Position numbers and translations under genes: made by a program. From NCBI RefSeq assembly GCF_030316825.1, contig NZ_JASZYU010000001.1:310001-374000 (forward strand): a stretch of 64,000 nt of DNA. The letters are read 5' to 3'. Positions 18,695 through 27,500 of this stretch are shown here, in pieces (the first letter of the stretch is position 1; each line of letters opens with the position of its first letter). Origin of the DNA: Variovorax fucosicus (GTDB taxonomy: Bacteria > Pseudomonadota > Gammaproteobacteria > Burkholderiales > Burkholderiaceae_C). A model generated the notes under the pieces. That model did not search any database and had not been told where the DNA came from. It saw only the letters and a list, made by a program, of their open reading frames with translations.

Positions 18695-19651
18695 ATGAGC
18701 CACGACACCTCTTCATCCATCGACACCAGCATCGGCGATCTGCGCATCCGGCGCGTAGCCGGTCACATCGGCGGCGAGGTGCAGGACATCAAGCTCGGCG
18801 GGGATCTGCCGGCCCACGTGATCGAGCAGCTGAACAATGCGCTGGTCAAGCACAAGGTGCTGTTCTTCCGCGGCCAGAAGCATCTGGACGACCGGAAGCA
18901 CCAGGCCTTCGGCGCACGCTTCGGACGAACGGTGGCGCATCCGACCGTGCCTTCGCCACAAGGCACGAAGCTGTTCGAGCTCGATGCATCCAAGGGCGGC
19001 GGCCGGGCCGATTCATGGCACACCGATGTGACCTTCGTCGATGCCTTTCCGAAGATCTCGATCCTGCGCGGCGTGACCATTCCGGCCTACGGTGGCGACA
19101 CCGTCTGGGCCAATACGGCGGTGGCCTACCAGCGCCTGCCTGCCCACCTCAAGCAACTGGCCGACAGCCTGTGGGCCATCCATGGCAACGACTACGACTA
19201 CGGCGCCGATCGCGTGCAGGTGGAAGAAGAACGCCTGCGCCACCACCGCAACGTCTTTGTCTCGGCCATCTACGAAGCCGAGCATCCCGTCGTGCATGTG
19301 CACCCGGTGTCGGGCGAGCGGGCGCTGCTGCTGGGCCACTTCGTCAAGAAGCTGGTCGGCCTGTCGAGCACCGAGTCGGCACGCATCTTCGAGCTGCTGC
19401 AGAACCGCGTGACACGGCTCGAGAACACCGTCCGCTGGAGCTGGCAGCAGGACGACGTGGCGATCTGGGACAACCGCGCCACCCAGCATTTCGCGATCAA
19501 CGACTACGGCACCCAGCCGCGCCTGGTGCGCCGCGTGACGGTGCACGGCGAGCCGGCAGTGGCCCTCGACGGCCAGCGCAGCCGAACGCGCGTTCGCCCC
19601 GAGGCGACCAACGACGCGCGCATCGACGAACTCATTTCCGCCACTGCCTGA
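18695..19651 (+). CDS. TauD/TfdA-family dioxygenase, sulfonate or sulfate-ester type
   Basis: A 318-residue Fe(II)/2-oxoglutarate-dependent dioxygenase: His109-x-Asp111 (SWHTDVT), distal His265 (ATQHFAIND) and Arg residues near 276-280. This is the second TauD-type enzyme of the window and resembles the alkylsulfatase (AtsK)/TauD group. It would release sulfite or sulfate from an organosulfur substrate. Apart from the initiator Met, the protein contains neither Met nor Cys. It starts 10 bp after the CysB-like gene and is probably co-transcribed with it. Confidence 0.9.
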   Translation: MSHDTSSSIDTSIGDLRIRRVAGHIGGEVQDIKLGGDLPAHVIEQLNNALVKHKVLFFRGQKHLDDRKHQAFGARFGRTVAHPTVPSPQGTKLFELDASKGGGRADSWHTDVTFVDAFPKISILRGVTIPAYGGDTVWANTAVAYQRLPAHLKQLADSLWAIHGNDYDYGADRVQVEEERLRHHRNVFVSAIYEAEHPVVHVHPVSGERALLLGHFVKKLVGLSSTESARIFELLQNRVTRLENTVRWSWQQDDVAIWDNRATQHFAINDYGTQPRLVRRVTVHGEPAVALDGQRSRTRVRPEATNDARIDELISATA

Positions 19652-19717
19652 CGGCGTTCTTTTCCTCTCTCGGAAAGGGCGTCTGCGACGACGCCCCTTG
19701 CTGCCTGCGCCTTCCTG

Positions 19718-20938
19718 ATGCCACTTCCAGCGCCCCCTTCCTCCAGGCAGCTTGCCGAACGATTCCGGCCGGTCTTCCAGCGCATCGCCGAGGGTGCGCT
19801 GCAGCGCGAAAACGACCGCGCGCTCGCCTACGATGCGGTCGGCTGGCTACGGGACGCCGGCTTCGGTGCGCTGCGCGTGCCCATCGCGGCCGGCGGTCTT
19901 GGCGCATCGGTCGAGCAGTTCTTCGACCTGCTGGTCGAGCTCGGCGAGGCCGACTCCAATCTGCCGCAGGTGCTGCGCGCGCATTTCGGCTTCATCGAAC
20001 GGCTCTTCGCCGAGGTCGACCCCGGCCTGCATGCCCCGTGGCTCGGCCGCGCGGCCGCCGGAGCGATCTTTGGCAACGCCACCACCGAACTCGGCCACGG
20101 TGCGCCCGGCAGCCTGCAGACCACGCTGCGCCGGGAGGGCAGCGGCTGGAGGCTCGATGGCGACAAGTTCTACAGCACTGGCACGCTCTACGCGGACTGG
20201 ATCGGCGTCGCCGCACAGCGCATCGATGACGATGGCGCTGGTGAACGGGTGCTGGTGCTGGTGCCCGCGGACGCCGAAGGCGTCGAACGGCTGGACGACT
20301 GGCGCGGCTTCGGCCAGCGCCTGAGCGCCTCCGGCACGACGCGCTTTCGCGGCGTGCACACAGCCCCCGCCAACGTGCTGCCGAGCGCGCGCACCGGCCC
20401 CACGCCGATGACGGCGTTTTTCCAGCTGGTGCACCTGGCGACGCTGGCCGGGATCGCGCGGGCCATCGAGCGCGATGCGGTCGCCTTCGTGCAGATTCGC
20501 AAGCGCGTCTACAGCCACGGCAGCGGCAACACGCCCCGTGAAGACCCGCTGGTGCAGCAACTGATCGGCCAACTGGCCAGCACGGCATTCGCCACGTCGG
20601 CCACGGTGCAGGCCGTGGCGGCGGGCCTCGGCGATATCGACCGGCTGCGCGCAGCCGGCCAGCCGATCCCCGTCGAGATGCTGGTGGATGTGGAGCTGCG
20701 CATGGCCAAGGCGCAGGTGGTCATCGGCGACGCAGTGCTGCAGTCGGCCACCCGGCTGTTCGACGTCGGCGGCGCCTCCGCCCTGCATGAAGACGTGCGG
20801 CTAGACCGCCACTGGCGCAACGCCCGCACGCTCGCTTCGCACAACCCCGTCATCTACAAGGCGCGCGTGGTCGGCGACCATGCGCTCAACGGCATCGACC
20901 CCACCTTCTACTGGACGGTCGGCGCGAACGCCGCCTGA
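19718..20938 (+). CDS. Acyl-CoA-dehydrogenase-fold flavin monooxygenase (DszC/SfnB-like)
   Basis: A 406-residue protein of the acyl-CoA dehydrogenase superfamily, in the branch of reduced-flavin-dependent monooxygenases that includes DszC and SfnB/SfnC of organosulfur metabolism. Features include FGNATTELGHG, KFYSTGTLYADWIGV, the LDRHWRNARTLASHNPVIYK C-terminal signature and no obvious acyl-CoA catalytic Glu. No Cys and only three internal Met are present. It follows TauD by 66 bp. Oxygenation of a sulfur compound is likely; a true acyl-CoA dehydrogenase is the alternative. Confidence 0.82.
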   Translation: MPLPAPPSSRQLAERFRPVFQRIAEGALQRENDRALAYDAVGWLRDAGFGALRVPIAAGGLGASVEQFFDLLVELGEADSNLPQVLRAHFGFIERLFAEVDPGLHAPWLGRAAAGAIFGNATTELGHGAPGSLQTTLRREGSGWRLDGDKFYSTGTLYADWIGVAAQRIDDDGAGERVLVLVPADAEGVERLDDWRGFGQRLSASGTTRFRGVHTAPANVLPSARTGPTPMTAFFQLVHLATLAGIARAIERDAVAFVQIRKRVYSHGSGNTPREDPLVQQLIGQLASTAFATSATVQAVAAGLGDIDRLRAAGQPIPVEMLVDVELRMAKAQVVIGDAVLQSATRLFDVGGASALHEDVRLDRHWRNARTLASHNPVIYKARVVGDHALNGIDPTFYWTVGANAA

Positions 20939-20944
20939 GCGACG

Positions 20945-20969
20945 GCCTTCGCTACTTTTCAGCGAAGGC
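20945..20969. terminator. Hairpin between convergent genes, possible bidirectional terminator
   Basis: GCCTTCGCT (20945-20953) pairs perfectly with AGCGAAGGC (20961-20969) around ACTTTTC. It spans the stop codon of the ferredoxin reductase gene and lies 6 bp after the stop of the convergent DszC-like gene. The 9-bp stem is strong, but the following T-run is absent, so termination is inferred from position. Confidence 0.45.
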
Positions 20970-21725
20970 GCGTTCGACGACGAAGTCGCCGGGGGTGCTG
21001 GTGTTGCCTTCCTTGAAGCCCTTGGCCTCCAGCATGTGCTTCAGGTCGGTCAGCATGCCGGGGCTGCCGCACAGCATCACGCGGTCTTCGGCGGCATTGA
21101 GCGGAGGCAGGCCGAGGTCGTCGGTCAGCTTGTTGCTTTCCATCAGCTCGGTGATGCGGCCCATGTTGCGGAAGTCCTCGCGCGTCACGGTCGGGTAGTA
21201 GAGCAGCTGGTTCTTGATCAGCTCGCCCAGAAACTCGTGCTGGGGCAGGTGGTCGAGCACCAGGTCGTGGTAGGCCAGCTCGTCGACCTGGCGCACGCCG
21301 TGCACCAGGATCACCTTCTCGAACTTCTCGTAGGTGTCGGGGTCGCGGATCACGCTCATGAACGGCGCGAGGCCCGTGCCGGTGCCCAGCAGGTACAGGC
21401 GCTTGCCGGGCAGCGTGTAGTCGATCAGCAGCGTGCCGGTGGGCTTGCGGCCCACGATGATCTTGTCGCCCGGCTGGATGTGCTGCAGCTTGGAGGTCAG
21501 CGGGCCTTCCTCGACCTTGATGCTGAGGAACTCGAGGTGTTCTTCGTAGTTGGCGCTGACGATGCTGTAGGCGCGCAGCAACGGCTTGTTGTTCACCCGC
21601 AGGCCGATCATCGTGAAATGACCGTTCGAGAAACGCAGCGCGGGGTCGCGCGTCGTGGTGAAAGTGAACAGGCGGTCGGTCCAGTGGTGGACGCTGAGGA
21701 CGGTTTCTTCGCTGAAGGCACTCAT
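20952..21725 (-). CDS. fpr: Ferredoxin--NADP reductase
   Basis: A 257-residue flavoprotein of normal length for bacterial Fpr. FAD-binding RAYSIVSAN, NADP-binding GTGTGLAPFMS and the C-terminal VERAFAEK are typical. It transfers electrons between NADPH and ferredoxin or flavodoxin. Its start overlaps the stop of the flavin monooxygenase gene (ATGA), so it is coupled to that enzyme. It could supply reducing power to it or to the 4Fe-4S ferredoxin at 35540; the usual role in oxidative-stress and Fe-S metabolism is equally possible. Confidence 0.92.
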   Translation of the reverse strand: MSAFSEETVLSVHHWTDRLFTFTTTRDPALRFSNGHFTMIGLRVNNKPLLRAYSIVSANYEEHLEFLSIKVEEGPLTSKLQHIQPGDKIIVGRKPTGTLLIDYTLPGKRLYLLGTGTGLAPFMSVIRDPDTYEKFEKVILVHGVRQVDELAYHDLVLDHLPQHEFLGELIKNQLLYYPTVTREDFRNMGRITELMESNKLTDDLGLPPLNAAEDRVMLCGSPGMLTDLKHMLEAKGFKEGNTSTPGDFVVERAFAEK

Positions 21726-23113
21726 GGCATCGGTCGGTCAGGCGTTCCGGCAACGGCCTGGCGCCGGTAGCGGGCTGCGAAATGGCGGTCGGGCAAACGG
21801 TCGGATTCGTCGAAGAGCTTGCGGCGCAGGCTGCCCTGCGCGTATTCGGTCTTGTAGACGCCGCGCTGCTGCAGCTCGGGCACGATCAGGTCCACGAAGT
21901 CCTCGTAGCTTTCCGGAACCACGGTGCGGCTCAGGTTGAACCCGTCCACGCCGGTCTCGTCGACCCACGACTGCAGCGTGTCAGCCACTTCCGAGGGATC
22001 GCCCACGATCGCCGGATAACGGCCGCCGAGCTCGAACAGCTCGAGCAGCCGGCGCCGCGTCCAGCCGTGCTGCTCGGCCGTCCGTGCGGCCGACTCGATC
22101 GCGTTGGTCTTGCCGTATTCGATCGGCGCGTCAAGGTCGTAGCCTGCATAGTCGATGCCGACGCTGGCCGAGAAGTGCGCGAGCCCCGCCTCGCGGCTCG
22201 CATACTGCCTGTAGTCCGCGTATTTCTCCTGCGCCTCCTTGTGCGTCGCGCCGGTCACCACCGCTGCGCCGACGAAGACCTTCACGTCATCGGGATGGCG
22301 ACCCGCCTGCACCAGTTGTTCCCGCAGCGACTGGACACTCTTGCGCGCGGCCTCCTTGTTGGGCGGCGAGATGAAGACGCACTCGGCATGCCGGCCCGCG
22401 AAGCGCTGGCCCCGCCCCGAGCTGCCGGCCTGGAACAGCACCGGCGTGCGCTGCGGCGAAGGCTCGCTGAGGTGGTAGCCGTCGACCTTGTAGTAGCGGC
22501 CCTCGTGCTGCACCTTGTGAACCCGGGCCGAGTCGGCGAACACCCGCGCGGCCTTGTCGCGCCGCACCGCGCCATCCTCCCAGCTGCCTTCCCAGAGCTT
22601 GTAGAGCACCTCCAGGCATTCGTCGGCGCGGTCGTAGCGCTCGTCGTGAGCGGTCTGTGCGGACAGCCCCATCGCGCGGGCTGCGCTGTCGAGGTAGCCG
22701 GTGACGATGTTCCAGCCGATGCGCCCGCGCGTGAGGTGGTCGAGCGTGGAGAAGCGGCGCGCCAGCAGGTAGGGCTGCTCGTAGGTAAGGTTCACCGTCA
22801 CGCCGAAGCCCAGGTTCTGCGTGACCGCCGCCATCGCCGACACCAGCAGCAGCGGGTCGTTCACCGGCAGCTGGATCGACTCGCGCAGCGTCGTGTCGAC
22901 GTTGCCCTGGTAGATGTCGTAGACACCCACGATGTCGGCGATGAAAAGCCCGTCGAACAGGCCGCGCTCGAGCGTGCGCGCGATGTCCGTCCAGTGCTCG
23001 ATGGTGTTGTATTCGCCCGAGCGATCGCGCGGGTGCGTCCACAGCCCGTGGTTGATGTGACCCACGCAGTTCATGTTGAAAGCGTTGAGCAGGATCTGCT
23101 TCTTCGATGCCAT
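21722..23113 (-). CDS. LLM-class flavin monooxygenase (NtaA/SnaA/DszA type)
   Basis: A 463-residue luciferase-like monooxygenase of the nitrilotriacetate monooxygenase A/DszA group: start with LLNAFNMNCVGHINHGLWTHP, RRFSTLDHLTRGRIGWNIVT, RADECLEVLYKLWEGSWEDGA and LFQAGSSGRGQRFAGRHAECVF. These enzymes use FMNH2 from a separate reductase to oxygenate sulfones, sulfonates or amines. In a locus with SfnB-like enzymes and MetQ, a sulfur substrate is likely. It lies 9 bp after the MetQ-like gene and overlaps fpr. Confidence 0.9.
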   Translation of the reverse strand: MASKKQILLNAFNMNCVGHINHGLWTHPRDRSGEYNTIEHWTDIARTLERGLFDGLFIADIVGVYDIYQGNVDTTLRESIQLPVNDPLLLVSAMAAVTQNLGFGVTVNLTYEQPYLLARRFSTLDHLTRGRIGWNIVTGYLDSAARAMGLSAQTAHDERYDRADECLEVLYKLWEGSWEDGAVRRDKAARVFADSARVHKVQHEGRYYKVDGYHLSEPSPQRTPVLFQAGSSGRGQRFAGRHAECVFISPPNKEAARKSVQSLREQLVQAGRHPDDVKVFVGAAVVTGATHKEAQEKYADYRQYASREAGLAHFSASVGIDYAGYDLDAPIEYGKTNAIESAARTAEQHGWTRRRLLELFELGGRYPAIVGDPSEVADTLQSWVDETGVDGFNLSRTVVPESYEDFVDLIVPELQQRGVYKTEYAQGSLRRKLFDESDRLPDRHFAARYRRQAVAGTPDRPMP

Positions 23114-23122
23114 GCTGCGCGG

Positions 23123-23986
23123 TCAGAACGCCGGGATCACGCCGCCGCCGAAGGTCTTGACGATGAACTCGCGCACCTCTTCGGTCTGGTAGGCCTTGAC
23201 CAGCTGCGTCACCCAGGGTTGGTCCTTGTCCTGCTCGCGCACCGCGATCAGGCAGGCGTAGGGGCCCTCCTTGGCCTCGACCAGGATGCCGTCGCGCACC
23301 GGATTGAGGCCGGCCTTGTTGGCATAGTCGGCATTGATGGCCGAGGCATCGGTGTCGTCGAGCGTGCGCGGCAGCTGCGCCGCCTCGATCTCGATGAAGC
23401 GCAACCGCTTCGGGTTCTCGATGATGTCGCGCGGCGTCGCATTGATGCCGGCCACCGGATCGATGCCGGTCTTGAGCGTGATGGCACCGGACTTCTGCAG
23501 CAGCAGGAGCACACGGCTTTCGTTGGACGGGTCGTTGGGGATGGCGATGTTCGCGCCTTCCGGCAGATCCTTGAAGCTTTTGTACTTCCTGGAATAGATC
23601 GCGATCGGGCCGATCCAGGTGCGCCCGAAGCCGACGATCTTGTAGCCACGCGAGCGCACCTGCGCCGCCAGGAACGGGCGATGCTGGAAGCTGTTGGCGT
23701 CGATGTCGCCGGCATCGAGCGCGGCGTTGGGCCGGCTGTAGTCGGTGAACGGAACGATCTGGATCTTGAGCCCGTAGTCGCGCTCGGCGATCCGGCGGGC
23801 CACTTCGAACACCTGCTCGTGCGGCCCGGTGGTCACGCCCACCTTGAGCAGTTTCGTGGTGCCGGGTTGCTCCTTGAGCGCGGCACGCAGCGGCATGCCC
23901 GCGGCGACCAGCACGCCGGCCGAGCCGATCTGCAGGATGCGGCGGCGTGAACCGGGCGCAGCCGGTGAAAACTTGGTATCAATCAT
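23123..23986 (-). CDS. MetQ/NlpA-family periplasmic binding protein
   Basis: A 287-residue receptor of the methionine/NlpA family (KVGVTTGPHEQVFEVA, the DIDANSFQHRPFL motif, AIPNDPSNESRVLLLL). The N-terminus reads SRRRILQIGSAG before a hydrophobic core, matching a twin-arginine (Tat) signal; no lipobox Cys is present, unlike typical MetQ lipoproteins. Start 23986 has GGAG upstream and avoids a 14-residue extension. No MetN or MetI partner lies nearby, so it may share a transporter or serve a sulfur compound of this operon. One Cys and one internal Met only. Confidence 0.85.
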   Translation of the reverse strand: MIDTKFSPAAPGSRRRILQIGSAGVLVAAGMPLRAALKEQPGTTKLLKVGVTTGPHEQVFEVARRIAERDYGLKIQIVPFTDYSRPNAALDAGDIDANSFQHRPFLAAQVRSRGYKIVGFGRTWIGPIAIYSRKYKSFKDLPEGANIAIPNDPSNESRVLLLLQKSGAITLKTGIDPVAGINATPRDIIENPKRLRFIEIEAAQLPRTLDDTDASAINADYANKAGLNPVRDGILVEAKEGPYACLIAVREQDKDQPWVTQLVKAYQTEEVREFIVKTFGGGVIPAF

Positions 23987-24032
23987 GTCGACTCCGGGAA
24001 GATGAAAAGGCAATCTTTTTGGCGGCACCGCC

Positions 24033-25298
24033 TCACAGCGCGCCGTGGCGCGGCGGCAGCCGGTCGTTGAGGTAGTAGTTGCCGACCGCGTGGTACTTCC
24101 AGCGCACCGGGTCGTGCAGCGTGTGGGTGCGCGCGTTGCGCCAGAAGCGATCGAGCCCCAGCCCGTCCAGCGTGGCGCCGGTGCCGGCCAACTCGAACAG
24201 GCGCGTGCCGGCGTCGAGCGAGGCGGTGGTGGTGAGCGCGCGCGCCTCCGCTACCGCGATGGAGGCCTCGGCCACGCTGCGTTCGGTCGGCTCGCGCTGC
24301 GCCTGCGTCAGGATGCGCGCCGCCCGGCGCACCAGCGCCTGGGCCGCGCGCAGGCGCACGGCGATCTCGCCAACCTGCTGGATCGTCAGCGGATCCTCGC
24401 TGGCACGCTCGACGCCCGCATCGATCCAGGGTCGGGCGTGCTCGCGCACGAACGGCAAGGTCGCTTCCAGTGCGCCCTGCCCGATGCCCAGGTCGATCGC
24501 TGCATGCAGGATCTGGGCAAAGGGGCCGATCGTCGTCGGCCGCTCGAACGAGGCCAGGAACGGCACCACCCAGTCGGCCTCGACCCGCACGTTGTCGAAG
24601 GCCACCGAGCCGCTGCCGGTCACGCGCTGGCCGAAGCCATCCCAGTCGTCGGTGATGCGCACGCCTTCGGCGCGCCGCGGGACGAAGGCCAGGCGGGTGA
24701 CCTCGCGCCCGTGCTCCTGCGCCACGACCAGCGTCGGGATCCAGTGCGCGAACAATGCACCGGTGCAGTAGAACTTGCGGCCGTCGACCCGGAAGCCGTC
24801 GCCGTCCGGGGTGAGGCGGGTGCGCCGCTTGAAGTCCTTGTGGCCGATCTCGGCCAGCGCATTGCCGAGCCGCTCGCCCGCCAGCACGCGGCTGTGGAAG
24901 AAGCGCTGCTGCGCCGCCGTGCCACCCACGCGCAGCACCTCGAGCGCGTAGTAGTGGTTCTGCGGAATCTGGCCGAGCGAGCCGTCGGCCCCGGAGATGA
25001 TCGCGATCACCTCGGCCAGCGTGGCATTCGAGACGCCGGCGCCGCCGTGTTCGCGCGGCACCGTGATGGCCCACAGCCCGCTCGCGGTGAAGCGCTCGAG
25101 CTCGGCCCAGGGCAGGATGCGTTCGCGGTCGCGCAGTGCCGCGCCCTGCGCGAACTCCGCCGCCAGGGCATGGGCAACTTCGAGGGCATGGGCGTCGTTG
25201 CGAATCCGTTCGGGCGGCCGTGGTGGTGCGGGCGCGGGGGCCGGCTCGGCCAGGGCCTCGGTGGTCTGCGGTTCGGCGAGTGTTGCGTCGGTCGTCAT
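24033..25298 (-). CDS. SfnB-like acyl-CoA-dehydrogenase-fold flavoprotein (copy 1)
   Basis: A 421-residue protein of the SfnB family (dimethyl sulfone/organosulfur-related branch of the acyl-CoA dehydrogenase superfamily): ITVPREHGGAGVSNATLAEV, SLGQIPQNHYYALEVL, KFYCTGALFAHWIP and FWRNARTHTLHDPVRWKYHA. A Pro/Ala-rich N-terminal leader of ~30 residues precedes the fold. It has one Cys and no internal Met in 421 residues. Start 25298 gives a 4-bp gap to the adjacent paralogue. Members are thought to be FMNH2-dependent monooxygenases; the substrate is unknown. Confidence 0.85.
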   Translation of the reverse strand: MTTDATLAEPQTTEALAEPAPAPAPPRPPERIRNDAHALEVAHALAAEFAQGAALRDRERILPWAELERFTASGLWAITVPREHGGAGVSNATLAEVIAIISGADGSLGQIPQNHYYALEVLRVGGTAAQQRFFHSRVLAGERLGNALAEIGHKDFKRRTRLTPDGDGFRVDGRKFYCTGALFAHWIPTLVVAQEHGREVTRLAFVPRRAEGVRITDDWDGFGQRVTGSGSVAFDNVRVEADWVVPFLASFERPTTIGPFAQILHAAIDLGIGQGALEATLPFVREHARPWIDAGVERASEDPLTIQQVGEIAVRLRAAQALVRRAARILTQAQREPTERSVAEASIAVAEARALTTTASLDAGTRLFELAGTGATLDGLGLDRFWRNARTHTLHDPVRWKYHAVGNYYLNDRLPPRHGAL

Positions 25299-25302
25299 GC
25301 CG

Positions 25303-26547
25303 TCAGTTCCAGGAATGCCGCGGCGGCAGCACATGGTTCAGGAGGTAGTTGCCGATCAGGTGCGCCTTCCAGCGCACCGGGTCATGCAGGGTGTGGGTGC
25401 GCGCGTTGCGCCAGTGGCGGTCGAGGTTGTGCTGCGCGCGGGTGGCGGATGATCCGGCCAGCTCGAACAGTTTTTCGCTGGCGTCGAGCGCGATCCGGGT
25501 GGTCAGCACCTTGGCCTCGGCCACCGCCACGGAGGCGCGCGCGCTGGCCTCGGCCGTGACGGGCCCGGCCGCGATCGCGTCGAGCGTGCGAGCTGCCTCG
25601 TGCAACACCTCGTGCGCGGCGTGCAGGTCGACCTGCAGGCGGCCGACGTCCTGGATCAGGTGCGGATCGTCGGCCGCGCGCTCGACGCCCGAATCCAGCC
25701 AGGGCCGGGCCTTCTCGCGCACGAAGGCAATGGCGTCGGCCACGGCGGCGATGGCAATGCCCTGGTCGATCGCGGCCTGCACGAGCTGCGAGTTGGGGCC
25801 GAACAGGCCCGGCCGGTCGGCCAGTTGCCACACCGGCAGCACGTCGCCGGCGTCGACCGGCACCGCGTCGAATTTCACCGAGCCGCTGGCCGTGGTGCGC
25901 TGGCCGAACGAGGCCCAGTCGTCGATCACCGAGAGGCCCGGCGCGTCGCGCGGCACCCAGACCTGCACCGGCCGGCCCTCGTCGTCGAGGGCACGCGCCG
26001 GAATGCGGTGGGCGAACAGCGCGCCGGTGGAATAGAAACGCTGGCCGGTCAGGCGCAGGCCGTCGGCGGTGCGCTGCAGCCGCGTCTCGCCGTGCAGGAT
26101 GGTCTTCGACTTGCGCTCGGGGCCGGCGTTGCCCAGGCGGCCACCCGCCAGCACCTCGGCGTAGAAGCGGCGCTGCTGTTCTTCGGCTCCGATCTCGCGC
26201 AGCACGCCCAGCAGGCCGAAATGGTTCTGCGGAATCTGCCCCAGCGCCGGATCGGCCGTGCACAGGATGACGAACACCTCGGCCAGGGTCGCATGGGACA
26301 CATCGGCGCCGCCGTGGGCGCGCGGCACGGTGATGCCGCCCAGGCCGCTCTCGGACCAACGGTCGAGCTCGTCCCACGGCAGGATGCGGTCACGGTCGCG
26401 TTGCGAGGCGCCGGGCGCGAACTCCGCGGCCAGGCGGCGCGCGGCCTCCAGCGCCTCGGCGTCGCTGGCAATGCGGCGCACACGCGAAGGGTCGGGGTGG
26501 CGCGGCAGCCGCGCCTCGGGAAGAAGTTTTTCAGGCATGTCGGACAT
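25303..26547 (-). CDS. SfnB-like acyl-CoA-dehydrogenase-fold flavoprotein (copy 2)
   Basis: A 414-residue paralogue of the next gene, sharing ITVPRAHGGADVSHATLAEV, LGQIPQNHFG, FYSTGALFAH and HWRNARTHTLHDPVRWKAHL at equivalent positions. The two genes are 4 bp apart and look like a tandem duplication that has diverged. It contains one Cys and one internal Met (residue 4). The pair may act on related organosulfur compounds or form a heteromer; neither can be decided from sequence. Confidence 0.85.
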   Translation of the reverse strand: MSDMPEKLLPEARLPRHPDPSRVRRIASDAEALEAARRLAAEFAPGASQRDRDRILPWDELDRWSESGLGGITVPRAHGGADVSHATLAEVFVILCTADPALGQIPQNHFGLLGVLREIGAEEQQRRFYAEVLAGGRLGNAGPERKSKTILHGETRLQRTADGLRLTGQRFYSTGALFAHRIPARALDDEGRPVQVWVPRDAPGLSVIDDWASFGQRTTASGSVKFDAVPVDAGDVLPVWQLADRPGLFGPNSQLVQAAIDQGIAIAAVADAIAFVREKARPWLDSGVERAADDPHLIQDVGRLQVDLHAAHEVLHEAARTLDAIAAGPVTAEASARASVAVAEAKVLTTRIALDASEKLFELAGSSATRAQHNLDRHWRNARTHTLHDPVRWKAHLIGNYLLNHVLPPRHSWN

Positions 26548-26622
26548 GGGGCGGTCGGAAGAAGGCCGCCGGAGACGGCGACGATCCGGGGTTGCGGCAC
26601 CGTCGGGCTGGAAGCATTTCGG

Positions 26623-27483
26623 CTATCGATACGCGGATCTGTCGGTCGATCGATGCACCGCCTGCGATTGCGCGTCCACCAGCTCGAACTCGATCAGCGC
26701 ACCATGGGCGCGCGCCGGGTCGAGCGCGCCGCTGGTCTGTGCCGCATCGGCGGTGCGCAGCACCAGGGCATAGGGCCCTTCGCCGCGCGCGGCGAGCCGT
26801 TGCGCAAGCGGACTCGACGGCCCGCCGATCGGATCGCGCGGCGCGGACAACACCAGCGCACTGCCGCCGATCGAAATGACCGCCAGCCGCACGCCGCTGC
26901 CTGGAAGTGCAACCACCGGGCCGACATGGGCATGGCCATCGCCGAACAGCGCCCGGTAGCGCGCCAGCGTCGCATCGAGGTCGTGCACCGCAATCGCAAG
27001 GCTGGCCACGCCGAGCGCGCCGTTGGGATGCACACGCGCGTCGCCCTCGGGCACGCGCAGCGCGCGCGGCGTGATGTCGCCGCACAGGAAAGGCAGATCG
27101 GGCGAAGGCGGCCGCGCGGTCTGCCAGCGCAGCCGCTCGCCGTCGGGGCGCAGGCGGCCGCCATCAAGCGGGCCGTCCAGCACGAGGCCGCGGCGTGCCG
27201 CACCGGCCACTGCTTCGGCGGTGCTGCGCGGCAGCAGCGCGTAGTCGACGACGCCTTCGCCGTGGCGCTGCAGCAGTTGCCACCAGCGCTCCTGCGGCGC
27301 GGGCTCCTTCCAGGCGATCAGCTCGAAGTAGCTGCCGTCGGCGAAGACCACCAGTGCGTTGTGCGTCGGGCGGCCCGGATGGTCGCCGCCGCGCTGCACG
27401 TTGAAGCCGAGCGCGGTGTAGTCGGCGATGGCGGCTTCGAGGTCGTTGACGGCGATGACGATGTGGTCGAGCGGCAGGGGCAT
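26623..27483 (-). CDS. VOC-family (glyoxalase-like) protein
   Basis: A 286-residue protein with two vicinal-oxygen-chelate type modules: residues 1-~125 (LDHIVIAVNDLEAAIADYTALGFNV) and ~155-286 (VASLAIAVHDLDATLARYRALFG). It corresponds to the larger glyoxalase-like domain family whose members include dioxygenases and isomerases. Substrate unknown. The start 27483 is the only ATG just ahead of the conserved LDHIVIAV strand. There is one Cys and no internal Met. It is embedded between the Liv-type ATPase and the SfnB pair, so it probably acts on the imported compound. Confidence 0.8.
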   Translation of the reverse strand: MPLPLDHIVIAVNDLEAAIADYTALGFNVQRGGDHPGRPTHNALVVFADGSYFELIAWKEPAPQERWWQLLQRHGEGVVDYALLPRSTAEAVAGAARRGLVLDGPLDGGRLRPDGERLRWQTARPPSPDLPFLCGDITPRALRVPEGDARVHPNGALGVASLAIAVHDLDATLARYRALFGDGHAHVGPVVALPGSGVRLAVISIGGSALVLSAPRDPIGGPSSPLAQRLAARGEGPYALVLRTADAAQTSGALDPARAHGALIEFELVDAQSQAVHRSTDRSAYR

Positions 27484-27500
27484 GGCGTTGCTTTCGAAGT

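Noticed and set aside
21782..23950. 722-codon plus-strand frame
   Set aside because: Antisense to the flavin monooxygenase and MetQ-like genes, both of which have strong motifs; typical GC-rich shadow.
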